Shown piece after piece: positions 52,601 to 61,991 of a DNA stretch of 64,000 bases. This DNA comes from Azolla caroliniana (Eukaryota; Polypodiophyta): the NCBI GenBank assembly GCA_043228905.1, contig JBHGNT010000006.1, positions 11,594,001 to 11,658,000 of the forward strand, in the 5' to 3' direction. The notes beneath the pieces were generated by a model. It made no database searches and was not told the DNA's origin. It saw only the letters and a list, made by a program, of their open reading frames with translations. Numbering within the stretch: position 1 is the stretch's first letter; each line of letters starts with the position of its first letter. The position numbers were made by a program, and so were the translations under genes.

Positions 52601-53185
52601 CGGTTACGCAAGATACAAGCGGATTTATCTACTCAACTCCAGCAAGCTCAACAATCACACAAGGACTACGCAGATCGTCATCGACTTCCATCCAGTTTTA
52701 ACATTGGAGATCGGGTGTGGCTGCTACGACGACACATCAAGACTACTCGCCCATGTGAGAAGTTGGATTATCGACGATTAGGTCCTTTCCGTATTATCGG
52801 GAAGATTAATGATGTCGCTTTTCGTCTCGAGCTACCTCCGCAACTTCGGATACACCCGGTGTTTCATAGTTCTCTCCTCGAACCCTATCACGAGAGCACT
52901 ATGCCAGGACGTACTATACAACCTCCACCTCCTATCGAGCTCGAAGATGGACCTGAGTATGAGGTCGCTGCCATCCTCGATTCCAAGATTGTTCGCAACA
53001 AGCTCTACTATCTAGTCGATTGGCTAGGATATAGTCCCAGCGAGCGTACTTGGGAACCGATCGAGAATGTGACCAATGCTCGTGCTCTTCTAGAAGACTT
53101 CCATCGACGATATCCCGAGAAACCGGGTCCTCAATCCAAAACGACTCGTGAAACTCGTCGTTTTAAAGGGGGGATAGTGTCATAA
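49628..53185 (+). CDS. Chromovirus H Pol (protease, RT, RNase H, integrase, chromodomain)
   Basis: An open frame of 1185 residues counted from 49628; true translation enters by -1 slip at 49595. Protease ALLDSGANSCFMD (about 40-52). RT about 190-440 with PIFFVKKKDGSLRLVVDYRG, FTKIDLRGAYN, VMPFGLTNAPAVFQ and catalytic IIYLDDLLVYS. RNase H FIIEADASDFALGSILSQ and YEIHDKELLAIV. Integrase with the H-H-C-C zinc site (HDTYTAGHFG, CDTCCRAKMP), the core DFITDLPVS, IISDRGPQFVS and GYHPQTDGQAERTNQ. At the end a chromodomain YEVAAILDSKIVRNKLYYLVDWLGY and ERTWEPIENV, which in chromoviruses guides integration to modified histones. No stop or frameshift is seen. Confidence 0.96.
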   Translation: MDSPRSVQPISGSIPSKQVSDVFVVQVAVSTKSTPPVHTLALLDSGANSCFMDRNFARAHQISLRKLPCPASVVVIDGRPIASGNIIEESEPVNIVLDNLTCVVSFNIISIPEHPIVLGLPWFELHDPDIDWRTREIRLRQTQGSTQKVATISLRQLREEGRKEEMFLFAISVQPSSTTKEESTVQLPEKYRQYADVFDKVQANTLPHHRPYDCAIDLQPGKEPPWGPIYNLSPTELEVLRAYIEENLENGFIRHSKSPAGAPIFFVKKKDGSLRLVVDYRGLNKVTVRNRYALPLISSLLERINGARFFTKIDLRGAYNLVRIRPGDEWKTAFRTRYGHFEYTVMPFGLTNAPAVFQHMANDIFRDLLDDFLIIYLDDLLVYSKTQEEHDSHVLLVLKRLREHGLYAKLEKCSFGCNQVEFLGYVISSEGISMDPAKVKTVIEWHTPRSVRDVQCFLGFANFYRKFIQNYSKIVLPLTQLTRKGQSFIWSKETDMAFESLKKAFTSAPILGHVDPEKPFIIEADASDFALGSILSQQGNDEKLHPVAFHSRKFDAAEINYEIHDKELLAIVDSFMQWRHFLEGSPHQVTVFSDHKNLAYFQDARVLNRRQARWAHFLTRFDFKITYRPGKHQGKADALSRRSYLTPRPGEPAFDNQKQVILGPARLQAAQIFDMPVDSDITNTIREDLKTDAFAQAILAQIDPSRASCSQSQSPGTDYRQFKYCDGLLFFKELLYVPNGSCRLRVVQNCHDTYTAGHFGSTKTLDLVQRSFWWPRMRQFVEDFVRTCDTCCRAKMPRHHPYGLLEPLPIPSKPWQSIALDFITDLPVSKGFSAILTVVDRYTKMAHFLPCTKEISSEDTAEIVMREVCRHHGLPDNIISDRGPQFVSKFWKHLFKMLKVTCNLSSGYHPQTDGQAERTNQTLEQYLRCFLNYHQNDWADILPFAEFAYNNAIHASTKVTPFYAYTGYHPRWCVLETPEVSTNPCAEDRLERLRKIQADLSTQLQQAQQSHKDYADRHRLPSSFNIGDRVWLLRRHIKTTRPCEKLDYRRLGPFRIIGKINDVAFRLELPPQLRIHPVFHSSLLEPYHESTMPGRTIQPPPPIELEDGPEYEVAAILDSKIVRNKLYYLVDWLGYSPSERTWEPIENVTNARALLEDFHRRYPEKPGPQSKTTRETRRFKGGIVS
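53165..53175 (+). other. Polypurine tract of H
   Basis: AAAGGGGGGAT just before the 3' LTR, overlapping the last Pol codons. It would prime plus-strand DNA synthesis. Confidence 0.8.
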
Positions 53186-53467
53186 CTAGACTCGAACCCA
53201 TAACCTTTTGTTACACGGGTCGAGACTTTACCATTAGGTTATGAGTTGTAATTTGAAGGATATTATTTTCATTTAGGTTTTATTAGGAAATTGATGTATA
53301 TTCCGGATTTCTCTGGAACATTCTAGAAACTTCAGGAGTATTCCTGAAGACACTATAAAAGGAGGCGCAAGGCATTAGTTCGAACCAAATCGGTTCAACG
53401 CCAGTCTTAAGCCTTCTAACTACTGTTGTATATCTTCCGTCATATAATACATATATCTTTCGCATCA

Positions 53468-53511
<44 letters not shown>

Positions 53512-53644
53512 ACTCATTCCTTCTCTCAAAGTTCGACACCTCTCATAGTACTAATCCTTCTCTGTCTTAGTACTATTCCCCAACAATAGTACTAATCCTT
53601 CTTTTAGTACTAATTCCTTCTCTGCCTTAATAGAGTTCCTGACA
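53178..53644 (+). repeat. 3' LTR of chromovirus H
   Basis: 467 bp. It matches the 5' LTR at every position I compared except for a shorter CT tract (about 53471-53507). Confidence 0.95.
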
Positions 53645-53649
53645 GGTGC

Positions 53650-54008
53650 GAGCCAATCATGAAAGGAATCGAGATAGTCTCGGAGGCGAATCCTCGGATT
53701 TTTAGAGCGGACTATTGAAGCATGGGGCACAAATAGTCCGAGCAATCACAAGACCCCACAAGAAAGAAGAGTGCGTGGATTGCAAGGAGAAGCAACATGT
53801 GTCACACCTAGTGGCGCATGTAAACTAGTACACTACCCGACAAGAAGCACAAGTGCCGGATACAAGAATTCGAGAAGATGTTGAAAGAAGAGAATATAAT
53901 AGAAGAAGGAGAGTTCGTGACTCATATTATGGAAGAAGCCTCATTTAACGACACCATCGGCGAAATCGAGGACGTCGTGGACTTGAGCTATCTTCACAAC
54001 CAACGCGT
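53650..54008 (+). pseudogene. Gypsy F, end of protease frame and start of pol
   Basis: NHERNRDSLGGESSDF and a stop match the end of the Gag-Pro frame of G. Then 53878-54008 reads NIIEEGEFVTHIMEEASFNDTIGEIEDVV and LSYLHNQR, the start of Pol. G is inserted after this, at GCGT (54005-54008). Confidence 0.75.
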
Positions 54009-54805
54009 TGTCGAGATATTATGCAAGTGCGTGTGGAATCGAGGCGGGACCGCGGGGGTCTCGAACCAAAGAGCAAGCGAGGGAGGGGAAAGAGAGAGAG
54101 TACCGGCTACGCAGGACCGGGGATACACGGGGACACGGCCCTTCAGCACGGAGAACGCGAACAGACACCGACACAGACAGATGCGAATGACTAAATATGT
54201 GTATTAACAAAAAAAATGGCTAACACGACTACAACCCTCGATGGGGCACAGGTTGGTTACAACCGATCAGGCCGGCGAACAGATGCCGATGCCTGTTCGC
54301 TTCGACGCACAAACGGGGTAGCAGGTCGGAGGTGCTGCCGGAAGCACTCGGGCGTTCCTCGAAACAGCGCGAGCCTCCTCGGAACCCTGCACAGAGAGCT
54401 ATGGAGCTCAAGAAGGAAGGAAACAGAGAGAGAAGCGTCCAGAAACGGTCCGACAGCACTTCGTCCTCTCTGCGCGAGATGCCCCCAACAGCTCTTTCCT
54501 GCTCCTTATATATATATCGACGAGCAGGCCGTCATGTCAGCTTTATTCCCTGTCCAGGGACAGGGATCCGCTCCGTTCTTTACGCATCCGCGTAGTTACG
54601 CCGCCGACTCGTACAGTTCCTTAACTCGCGCGCGCGACCGAAAAGACTGTTCGCGCGGCGTTTGTCTCCACTTGTGTTAGGGCCCGTTCCTGCCGATTAT
54701 CCTCCTAATTCGCTTTTATGTACTACTTGGAGCTTGCGCGCGTGAAGAACCGGTTCCCACGCCTAGGTGCGCCGATTCCTCCTATGGACGGTTTTCTTCG
54801 CGACA
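54009..54805 (-). repeat. 3' LTR of Gypsy G
   Basis: In element orientation begins TGTCGCGAAGAAAACCG and ends ATAATATCTCGACA. TATATATATAAGG lies at 54506-54518 (minus strand). Confidence 0.93.
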
Positions 54806-54818
54806 TCCGCCCCCACCT
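54806..54818 (-). other. Polypurine tract of G
   Basis: Minus strand AGGTGGGGGCGGA directly adjoining the 3' LTR. Confidence 0.75.
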
Positions 54819-54876
54819 AACCGCGCATCCTCCGGTATGCGCCAAGAGAGTTGGGACGGAGAAAACCGGCCCGTCT

Positions 54877-57800
54877 TCATTCCTCGCCCGTCGGTTCTTC
54901 CTCGTTTCCGGATCGTTCGTCACTGCTGACTAGGAGAGCCGGGTCCGGCTCGTCGTCATGTCGCTTCTTGAACGCTTTGATCCGCTTCCCTGCAACCGGT
55001 ATCGCCACTCTCGTGCCGTCAAGTTCCGCCAGGTGATATGTCCCGTTGTCATTGGCGCTCCGTACCACGTAAGGCCCGAACCACCTTCGTGCGAACTTTC
55101 GTGTGGCTCGGTGCTGGTTGTCGAGGCTGCTGTCGTAGACGAGCACCCAGTCACCTTCTTCGATTTTCTTCGGTCGGAGCCGGTGCGTTCGGTCGAACCT
55201 GGCTTTGTTCTTTGCCCTCGCCACCCGGAGCCTCTCCGCAGCCAGTTCCACGTCCTCCGGTCTCCGCTCGAGCTGTCGTATACGCGCGGCCAACAACTCC
55301 TCCCGGTTCATCTCGTCCCTCCAGTCGACCGTTGCCCACGAGGAGATCGTCCGTTCCATCGGCATGATCGGCTTCTGGCCGAACATGAGCTCCGTCGGCA
55401 TGTACCCGGTTACAGAACTGTGCGTGGTCCGGTCTGCCCACAAGGCATAAGGTAGCAGCCGCGGCCAGTTACCGACTTGGCCTCCGCATGCCCGAACCAA
55501 CGCCTTGACGATCGGCCCGTGTCCGCGCTCCACCTTCCCATTCGCCTCCGGATTGTACGCAGTGGTGAGCGAGAGCTTGACTCCCAGCCGGTCGAACAGC
55601 TCCGCGGCTTCTTCGGCGTCCAACTCCCCTCGGTCAGCCACGATCTTCCCGACGCACCCGTACCGGCATATCACGTCTTCGATTAGGAACCGGCATACGG
55701 CCGCGGTCGTTTTGTTCGGAAGGGCCCGGCCTTCCACCTGGTTCGTCAGATCCTCCCGCGCTAGGACCAGGTACCGCATCTGTCCTACTCCCATTGGCAT
55801 CGTTACCAGATCTACCATCCATTTGAAGTGGATGGTCGGAGGGTACGTGGGGTGAAGCTCGTCCCGATGTCGGACTATGGAGTGCATCTGACAGCTCTCG
55901 CAAGTTGTCACGAACCGATGCACGTCCTGGTACTGCCCCGGCCACCAATACTTCCCCTTCAGTTTCTCAAACGTAGCCCATGTTCCACGGTGTCCGGCCC
56001 AAGGGCTGTCGTGGTAGGCCGTCAGCAGCTCCTCCTGTTCTTCCTTCATCGCCACCACCCGGAGCGGAGCGCCGTCCCTCTTCTTCGGGTGCTTCCATAG
56101 GTAGCCATCCCGGAGAAAGAACCGGTACGCTTTCCTCCAGATCCGGTTGGCCTCGTCCTTCGTCCATGACGCATCCGGCGCCATTGTCCTCAAGAACCCG
56201 CCGATCTGCAGCCACTCCCCGTCGTACTTGATCGCGTCGAAGTCGTTAAGCGCCGGAGTGCTCGACCCGCCGGTTGTTACATACGCAGTCTCGAAGAAGT
56301 CCACGCCGACCTCTTCGTCCTCCGAGACCATGCCGCCCTCGTCCTCGAATCTCGCCCTTGAAAGCATGTCGGCCATGGCGTTGTCTTTCCCGGAAATGTG
56401 TCGTATTACCGGGTCTAGGGACTTGATGTACGCTATCCACCTGAGCATTGCCAGGTCCGGCGTCGCGCATCCGGAAACCATGCCGAGAATCGGCATGCAA
56501 TCCGTCTCTATGATTACCTCCGTCCCGATCAGATAGTCCTTGTCGGCCTTCACCGCCGAAACGATACCCCAGAGTTCGCGCTTAACCTGGGCATATCCCC
56601 GTTGCCGCTCACTGAGGACCTTCGCGCCGAATCGGATTGGAAACCGATTGCCGTCCCCGTCTTCTTGGTTGACGACCCACCCGATTCCGGTCGGACTCGT
56701 GTCAACCGTTATGTACACTGGGGTGCCCTTCCCGTAGACGGCCTTTCGGAGGGCCGGTGCTGCCGAAAGAGCCTCCTTCAGCTTCCGGACCGACTCCGCG
56801 TGCTTGTCTAGCCATTCGAATCTTCGCCCTTTCTTCAATAATCCGTACAGCGGCTCCGCGACGTGCGCGTAATGCGGGATCCATATGTGATAGAATGCGC
56901 ATGCCCCCAGGAATCTTCGTACTTCCGTGACCGAGCTGCAGTCGGGCTTCATCGCGGAGATGGCTTCTACCTTTGCCGGAGACGGTTTCCGGCCATACGG
57001 CCCACATAAGTGTCCGACCACCATGATTTCCGACTGCCCGAAGGCAGACTTCTCCCCCGAGAAGGTGAGCCTCGCATCCTCTAGCCTTTGCAGCACCTTC
57101 TCGCAGTCGTCGATGTGCCTTACCACGAATCGCCGGCATCCGTCCGGCCCGATCGTCTCGTCCCTCTCTTCTACCGGGCATCCCTTGATCGGGATGTCGT
57201 CTAGAAACGGCATGGTGATGTCCGGGATGCAGTCCCTCAGCACCTTGTTCATTGCATTCACCATGTGGGCCACCGAGTTGGTCCCTCCTTGCGGCAGCGT
57301 ACACATCCGCACGAGGCCGAGGGGAGTTCGCATCGTCGTGATGTCTCTGCTCTCCACGGCTAGCTGGAACTGGTCGTACCCTGAGTATAGATCACCAACC
57401 GAGTAAATCGACCTTCCGGCGAAGGCCTCCGCGAACTCGTCTATGGTCGGTCCGATCCCCGCGTTCCGAATGGTCACTCTATTGACCGGCTGCAGGTCCT
57501 GAATGAAGCGCAATGATCCGTTTTTCTTTGGTACGGTAAACCATCGGTTTGAATATGGGGCGCTCGATGGCTCGAGAATGCCCATATCAACTTTCTGCTT
57601 CAACAGCTCCATCAACTTCGGGATGTGAGCTCTCGGAACCGAAATTGGCTTGAGATTCCACGGTACATGAGGTACCGTGAATATCACCATCGGCTCTACG
57701 ATCGTCGGGTCCACGCACCCGATTTCCTCCGGCGAGAATGCGAAGGCTTTCCCGTGCCTTCCGAGCATTCTCCGGAACCGGTCTTCCTCCACCGGCAGTA

Positions 57801-58233
57801 GGAACCCGCCCCCACCGATCTTCAGCTCGCGGAGCGTCTCGTTGGTGAAGGTGTGTCCTATGCAGGCCGGATCTCGTAAGCTGGGGTCCGATGCAACCCA
57901 TTTGATTCGGGATTCGCTGCCCTCCGGTAAGGGCGCCGCAACTGGCCTCACCTTCCGGTCCACCGTCTTGTACTTGGTGCTCACTCGGGCCGTCCGTTCC
58001 GACTCGAGCCCTCGACCGAAGTCCGCGATGACTTCGTACATTTCTTCGGAACATACCGGTATCGTCCGGTCTTCGTTAAGGTCTTCTTCGACTACCTTCC
58101 CCAGCATCCCCAAGGTGTCGTCGAAGGAGACTGCCTCCACGGCTCCGTTGATTCCTTCGTCAGGGCCGAGAACTCCGCACGCCCGAAGTCTCCCCTCCGT
58201 CTTTGTTTTCTCTCGGCCGGTGATGCCGACCAT
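54877..58233 (-). CDS. Gypsy G Pol (RT, RNase H, integrase)
   Basis: A 1118-residue open frame. After an N-terminal region (TKYKTVDRKVRPVAAPLPEG) comes RT, about 210-440: WFTVPKKNGSLRFIQDLQPVN, IYSVGDLYSGYDQFQL, TLPQGGTNSVAHMVNAMN and catalytic MPFLDDIPIKG. RNase H: VYITVDTSPTGIGWVVNQ and YAQVKRELWGIVSAVKADKDY. Integrase has a CESCQMH zinc-site remnant, the core FKWMVDLVTMPMG, KIVADRGELDAEEA and TAYNPEANGKVERGHG, and a C-terminal DFDRTHRLRPKKIEEGDWVLVY-like region. No chromodomain is visible. The protease lies in the preceding gag frame, unlike H. It is a separate translation unit or reached by a frame change; no stop is seen within. Confidence 0.93.
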   Translation of the reverse strand: MVGITGREKTKTEGRLRACGVLGPDEGINGAVEAVSFDDTLGMLGKVVEEDLNEDRTIPVCSEEMYEVIADFGRGLESERTARVSTKYKTVDRKVRPVAAPLPEGSESRIKWVASDPSLRDPACIGHTFTNETLRELKIGGGGFLLPVEEDRFRRMLGRHGKAFAFSPEEIGCVDPTIVEPMVIFTVPHVPWNLKPISVPRAHIPKLMELLKQKVDMGILEPSSAPYSNRWFTVPKKNGSLRFIQDLQPVNRVTIRNAGIGPTIDEFAEAFAGRSIYSVGDLYSGYDQFQLAVESRDITTMRTPLGLVRMCTLPQGGTNSVAHMVNAMNKVLRDCIPDITMPFLDDIPIKGCPVEERDETIGPDGCRRFVVRHIDDCEKVLQRLEDARLTFSGEKSAFGQSEIMVVGHLCGPYGRKPSPAKVEAISAMKPDCSSVTEVRRFLGACAFYHIWIPHYAHVAEPLYGLLKKGRRFEWLDKHAESVRKLKEALSAAPALRKAVYGKGTPVYITVDTSPTGIGWVVNQEDGDGNRFPIRFGAKVLSERQRGYAQVKRELWGIVSAVKADKDYLIGTEVIIETDCMPILGMVSGCATPDLAMLRWIAYIKSLDPVIRHISGKDNAMADMLSRARFEDEGGMVSEDEEVGVDFFETAYVTTGGSSTPALNDFDAIKYDGEWLQIGGFLRTMAPDASWTKDEANRIWRKAYRFFLRDGYLWKHPKKRDGAPLRVVAMKEEQEELLTAYHDSPWAGHRGTWATFEKLKGKYWWPGQYQDVHRFVTTCESCQMHSIVRHRDELHPTYPPTIHFKWMVDLVTMPMGVGQMRYLVLAREDLTNQVEGRALPNKTTAAVCRFLIEDVICRYGCVGKIVADRGELDAEEAAELFDRLGVKLSLTTAYNPEANGKVERGHGPIVKALVRACGGQVGNWPRLLPYALWADRTTHSSVTGYMPTELMFGQKPIMPMERTISSWATVDWRDEMNREELLAARIRQLERRPEDVELAAERLRVARAKNKARFDRTHRLRPKKIEEGDWVLVYDSSLDNQHRATRKFARRWFGPYVVRSANDNGTYHLAELDGTRVAIPVAGKRIKAFKKRHDDEPDPALLVSSDERSGNEEEPTGEE

Positions 58234-58355
58234 CGTACATGCTCCGCTGTCGGAGAAGCAAAATTTCCTACCTACTGTACACGGTTTTATCGTACAGATG
58301 TGGGGGTTTCCCGGAGCATCCGGACTGTCGCGGCCCCACGCCTTGGCAGTCCTCT

Positions 58356-60481
58356 CTAAAAATCCTCTCGGTTTTCGGAACCGAGGGAATCGCGGTTACG
58401 TTCGTGGTTCGGCCGTACCGTCAGAAACTGGACCGAATGGCGCCCGTCTTGGCTTTTGACCCTTGCGTAGGCCGAACCATTGTCCAGCACTTTGGTCTCC
58501 ATTCGCGCCGCCGTGATGTACGGCTCTCCCAGAATGACCGGATGCGAGGACGTCTCCTGCACGAAGAAGTGCTGGTCAATCTCGACGTCGCCGATCTTGA
58601 CTCGCACATTCGGACAGGCCCCGTGCAGTTCCTCGGTGGTGCGCGTTGCTGCCCTTATTTTCCACCCGTGCTTGGTGTTGATCGGCCATTTGCCCTTCTT
58701 ATAGAAGTCCATGGACATCAAATTGATCTCCGATCCGTGGTCCACCAAAGCTATCACCGGTTCCTGGACATCGCCGATCTTCACCGGGGTTTCCGTGGTC
58801 GCTCGGGCCCAGTGTGGTCTCGAATAGTGGCTTTCCGCCCACTCGTCTCCCAGCGCCATGTCGTCTAGGTGCGTCGTCCGCACTTCCACCGGTCTTTCCG
58901 GTTCTGTCTCCGTCGACAGCCTCTTCCGTTTCACCAAGTTCACGATGGAGTCGTGGAACTCCTTCTTGGCGATTCCCAGCACCTCTCGTAACGACAGCTC
59001 TACCTTGCTGTCGAGGATCCGTTCCTCCAGGACCTTTCGTAAGTCCGTGGTCCTTTCTATCTCCGTCCCCAGACGGTACCCGCCCTTCTGGGGTTTATCT
59101 TGCGTACCGGCCCCGCCGGCTTCGTCCCGTCGTGGCCCGGACCGGGTCTCGTATCGTTGTGAGGGCCCGGTCGTCCCGGGTCTCCCCACCCGCTTCTCTT
59201 CTACCAGAGCCTCGTAGTTCTGGCAAGCGGCTTCCACGAAGCCCGTCCTTTCCTCGACCGGGTCGCTCCACCCGGTCATCTCCCGTACCCGTTTCTCCGC
59301 ACGGTCCGATTCCTCCCCTTTAAGCCTTGCACCGGCAAGGCCTTCCAGCATCGTCGGCCAGAACCCGGCTTTGCTTTCCCTTCGGGCCTCGCCGCCCCCG
59401 ACTCGAATGCCGGCCGACGCCGAGTAGTGAACGGTTTCCGCGTGTCGGGCCGCCGCCTCTTCCATCAACCTTTTCATACCACCTTTTCCGTCGTTTCGGC
59501 TCAGGGCCCTTCGGGTGTCGCTGGCATGCACCCGTCCTTCCCACAGGTACACCACCCTGTTCCTCAGCGCCTCCGCGAAGTCGCCGCAGTCCTTCCGAAT
59601 GTGGCCGACTTCATCGCACCACATGCACCTGTTTCCTGCCGCCGGCCGTCGGTCACGAGCCGGTTCGCCTCCTTCCCTTCGAGCCTGCGCGATTTGGAGG
59701 TCCTTTATCGCCTTCGTCAATGCCTCCAGCGCCGCTCCTCCGGTTGAGCCTCTGACTACGCCGGTCGAAGCCGAACCGGTATCCAACCACTCTCGGGTCT
59801 CTTCCTTTCGCACCTGTGGCGCTGGTTCGAGCTTCCTTGCTGCGACCGAGCCCGACCCGGTTGCACCGTTATCCGCCCATTCTCGCCGTTTGTCGAAATG
59901 GCCACAGACCTTCCTGACAGCCGCCCAGTCGGTAGTGAGCCCTCTTCGGTTTCCAGCAAGAGGCCCACGTGCTCCCGATCCCGTTCGTCGACCGACTTGA
60001 CAAACAGCAAGACCCGGCTCGTGTCCAGGATGGTTCGGTCGAGCGCCGAAAGGCGCGCAAAGTTTTCCTCGAACTCCCGGAGGAGCGCCGACGCGTTTCT
60101 TCCCTTCCCCGGGGACTCCACCCATTCCATGAACCTTCGCTTCGAAAGCCGGAGCGCGTCGTCCAGCCCGTATTTCTCTAGGAGCCGACCTTCGAACTCC
60201 TCCCAAGTACGGCTCTCCGTCCGCACCTCGAGCACCTCCGCATGGATGCTCGGCATCGCCACTCGGGGAAATCCGGCAAGACGCCTTTCTTCCGGAATGT
60301 CCCGCATCAGCATCTCTGCACCGTAGGACGCCAAATACTTCGTGGCATCCTTCCCATCGAACCGGCCGATCGTGCCGACGACCGCCTCAATAGCTCTGTC
60401 GAGGGCACCGGTGATCTCGCGCGCGTTTACAATCCGATCCACGGCCGAAGCCATGGCCTCTGCGAGATCCGACCCCCTCAT
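58356..60481 (-). pseudogene. Gypsy G Gag-protease with one frameshift
   Basis: ATG at 60481 (MRGSDLAEAMASAVDRIVNA). Gag core AVVGTIGRFDGKDATKYLASY, TWEEFEGRLLEKYG, LREFEENFARLSALDR. A single-base shift near 59945 (after LLLETEEG) moves the reading to a frame running to 58356, with LTTDWAAVRKVC, the knuckle CMWCDEVGHIRKDC, and the protease VIALVDHGSEINLMS. It ends RPNHERNRDSLGSENREDF. Comparison with F shows the shift is a mutation, not a programmed site. The protease uses DHGS in place of the usual DTG/DSG. Confidence 0.87.
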
Positions 60482-60506
60482 CTTCTGCTCTTCTGCCGCC
60501 TCTTTC

Positions 60507-60522
60507 ACGTCGGGTTCACCAA
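60507..60522 (-). other. Primer binding site of Gypsy G
   Basis: Minus strand TGGTGAACCCGACGTG, identical to F, a few bases inside the 5' LTR. Confidence 0.78.
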
Positions 60523-60525
60523 AGA

Positions 60526-61322
60526 TGTCGAGATATTATGCAAGTGCGTGTGGAATCGAGACGGGACCGCGGGGGTCTCGAACCAAAGAGCAAGCGAGGG
60601 AGGGGAAAGAGAGAGAGTACCGGCTACGCAGGACCGGGGATACACGGGGACACGGCCCTTCAGCACGGAGAACGCGAACAGACACCGACACAGACAGATG
60701 CGAATGACTAAATATGTGTATTAACAAAAAAAATGGCTAACACGACTACAACCCTCGATGGGGCACAGGTTGGTTACAACCGATCAGGCCGGCGAACAGA
60801 TGCCGATGCCTGTTCGCTTCGACGCACAAACGGGGTAGCAGGTCGGAGGTGCTGCCGGAAGCACTCGGGCGTTCCTCGAAACAGCGCGAGCCTCCTCGGA
60901 ACCCTGCACAGAGAGCTATGGAGCTCAAGAAGGAAGGAAACAGAGAGAGAAGCGTCCAGAAACGGTCCGACAGCACTTCGTCCTCTCTGCGCGAGATGCC
61001 CCCAACAGCTCTTTCCTGCTCCTTATATATATATCGACGAGCAGGCCGTCATGTCAGCTTTATTCCCTGTCCAGGGACAGGGATCCGCTCCGTTCTTTAC
61101 GCATCCGCGTAGTTACGCCGCCGACTCGTACAGTTCCTTAACTCGCGCGCGCGACCGAAAAGACTGTTCGCGCGGCGTTTGTCTCCACTTGTGTTAGGGC
61201 CCGTTCCTGCCGATTATCCTCCTAATTCGCTTTTATGTACTACTTGGAGCTTGCGCGCGTGAAGAACCGGTTCCCACGCCTAGGTGCGCCGATTCCTCCT
61301 ATGGACGGTTTTCTTCGCGACA
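60526..61322 (-). repeat. 5' LTR of Gypsy G
   Basis: 797 bp, same sequence as 54009-54805 but for one base noticed. The TATA-like element is at 61023-61035 (minus strand). Transcription would run leftward. Confidence 0.93.
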
Positions 61323-61326
61323 GCGT

Positions 61327-61469
61327 GATTTCGGTTAACTCCATCAACATGTACGCTATCATCGATGAATACCGTCGTGGCATCTCGATGAAGGAAGCTG
61401 ACATCAACATGAAATATAAAACGGTGGATAAGAAGATCAAGCCAGTTGCAGTTCCGCTACCGGAAGATA
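61327..61469 (+). pseudogene. Gypsy F pol fragment ending at a junction
   Basis: NMYAIIDEYRRGISMKEADINMKYKTVDKKIKPVAVPLPED corresponds to CSEEMYEVIADFGRGLES...KYKTVDRKVRPVAAPLPEG of G. The reading stops matching at 61469/61470, where the duplicated 11703 sequence starts. Confidence 0.8.
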
Positions 61470-61991
61470 TTACATTGAAATTACAAAGATTGGAATCAAC
61501 ATATTAGTAAAGCCACACATTTCGAATGCCACCAATCTTGTTAAACACATTTATGCAAGAATCGCTTTACTCACAATCTTTAATTTGAGCTTCTCCATGT
61601 GTTGGTCTTTTGTTGAGTCGTATAATGCCATTTCGTTACGTTTGAACTGGGCAACAAATTCTTACTCCGTGTATGGTCAAAGTGGTTCAGGCATTTAATT
61701 GAATTGGTTAAGTGCTCTCATCCTCAACTTTCTCTTATACGATTGGCGAGAACTATTGCATTTAAGTTCAACATTAAAAAAACCGTTTTATTGACATTTC
61801 CCTTTCATAATTGCTTGAGTATGAGGTACCAGAGTCTCCTGATGTCATTTGCTCCTCTTCCTCTATCTTCAACCCTCTTAGAATAATTGTACTAATTCCA
61901 TGTACCTTTCGCAAATGTATATTCATTTTCTTATGAACCCACTGTGGGTTTTGCTTGCATGACTCTGTAATTATACATGACAATAGTTCAT

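Larger units (their letters stand above)
47869..53644 (+). mobile_element. Chromovirus H, intact Tf1/sushi-like Gypsy element
   Basis: 5776 bp with LTRs 47869-48341 and 53178-53644 and a perfect 5-bp target duplication GGTGC (47864-47868 and 53645-53649). The LTRs appear identical apart from the length of a CT tract. Gag and Pol are open from end to end, there is a -1 frameshift signal between them, a chromodomain at the C-terminus of Pol, and a self-priming site. It is the only element here that looks competent. Confidence 0.95.
54009..61322 (-). mobile_element. Gypsy element G, nearly intact
   Basis: 7314 bp with LTRs 54009-54805 and 60526-61322 (797 bp each, one difference noticed: CGAGGCGGG versus CGAGACGGG). 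Flanked by a 4-bp duplication GCGT (54005-54008 and 61323-61326); removing G restores the F frame LHNQR-VISVN. Pol is open; gag has one frameshift. G is GC-rich compared with its surroundings. Confidence 0.94.
44677..61469 (+). mobile_element. Gypsy element F (partial), host of H and G
   Basis: 5' LTR 44677-45659, primer site 45668-45683, gag 45727-47502, protease to 47868. It is then interrupted by chromovirus H, continues 53650-54008, is interrupted by G, and continues 61327-61469 before an abrupt junction. It is the same family as G (proteins alignable throughout) but F has a frameshift and a nonsense codon. Its 3' part is absent from the window. Confidence 0.87.

Noticed and set aside
54216-54680. 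Plus-strand 154-codon open frame, repeated at 60733-61197
   Set aside because: It lies entirely in the LTRs of G, opposite to the direction of the element, with no recognisable domain.
59900-59950. Programmed frameshift in gag of G
   Set aside because: The relative F reads straight through the same region in one frame, and no slippery heptamer with stem is seen; a simple indel fits better.
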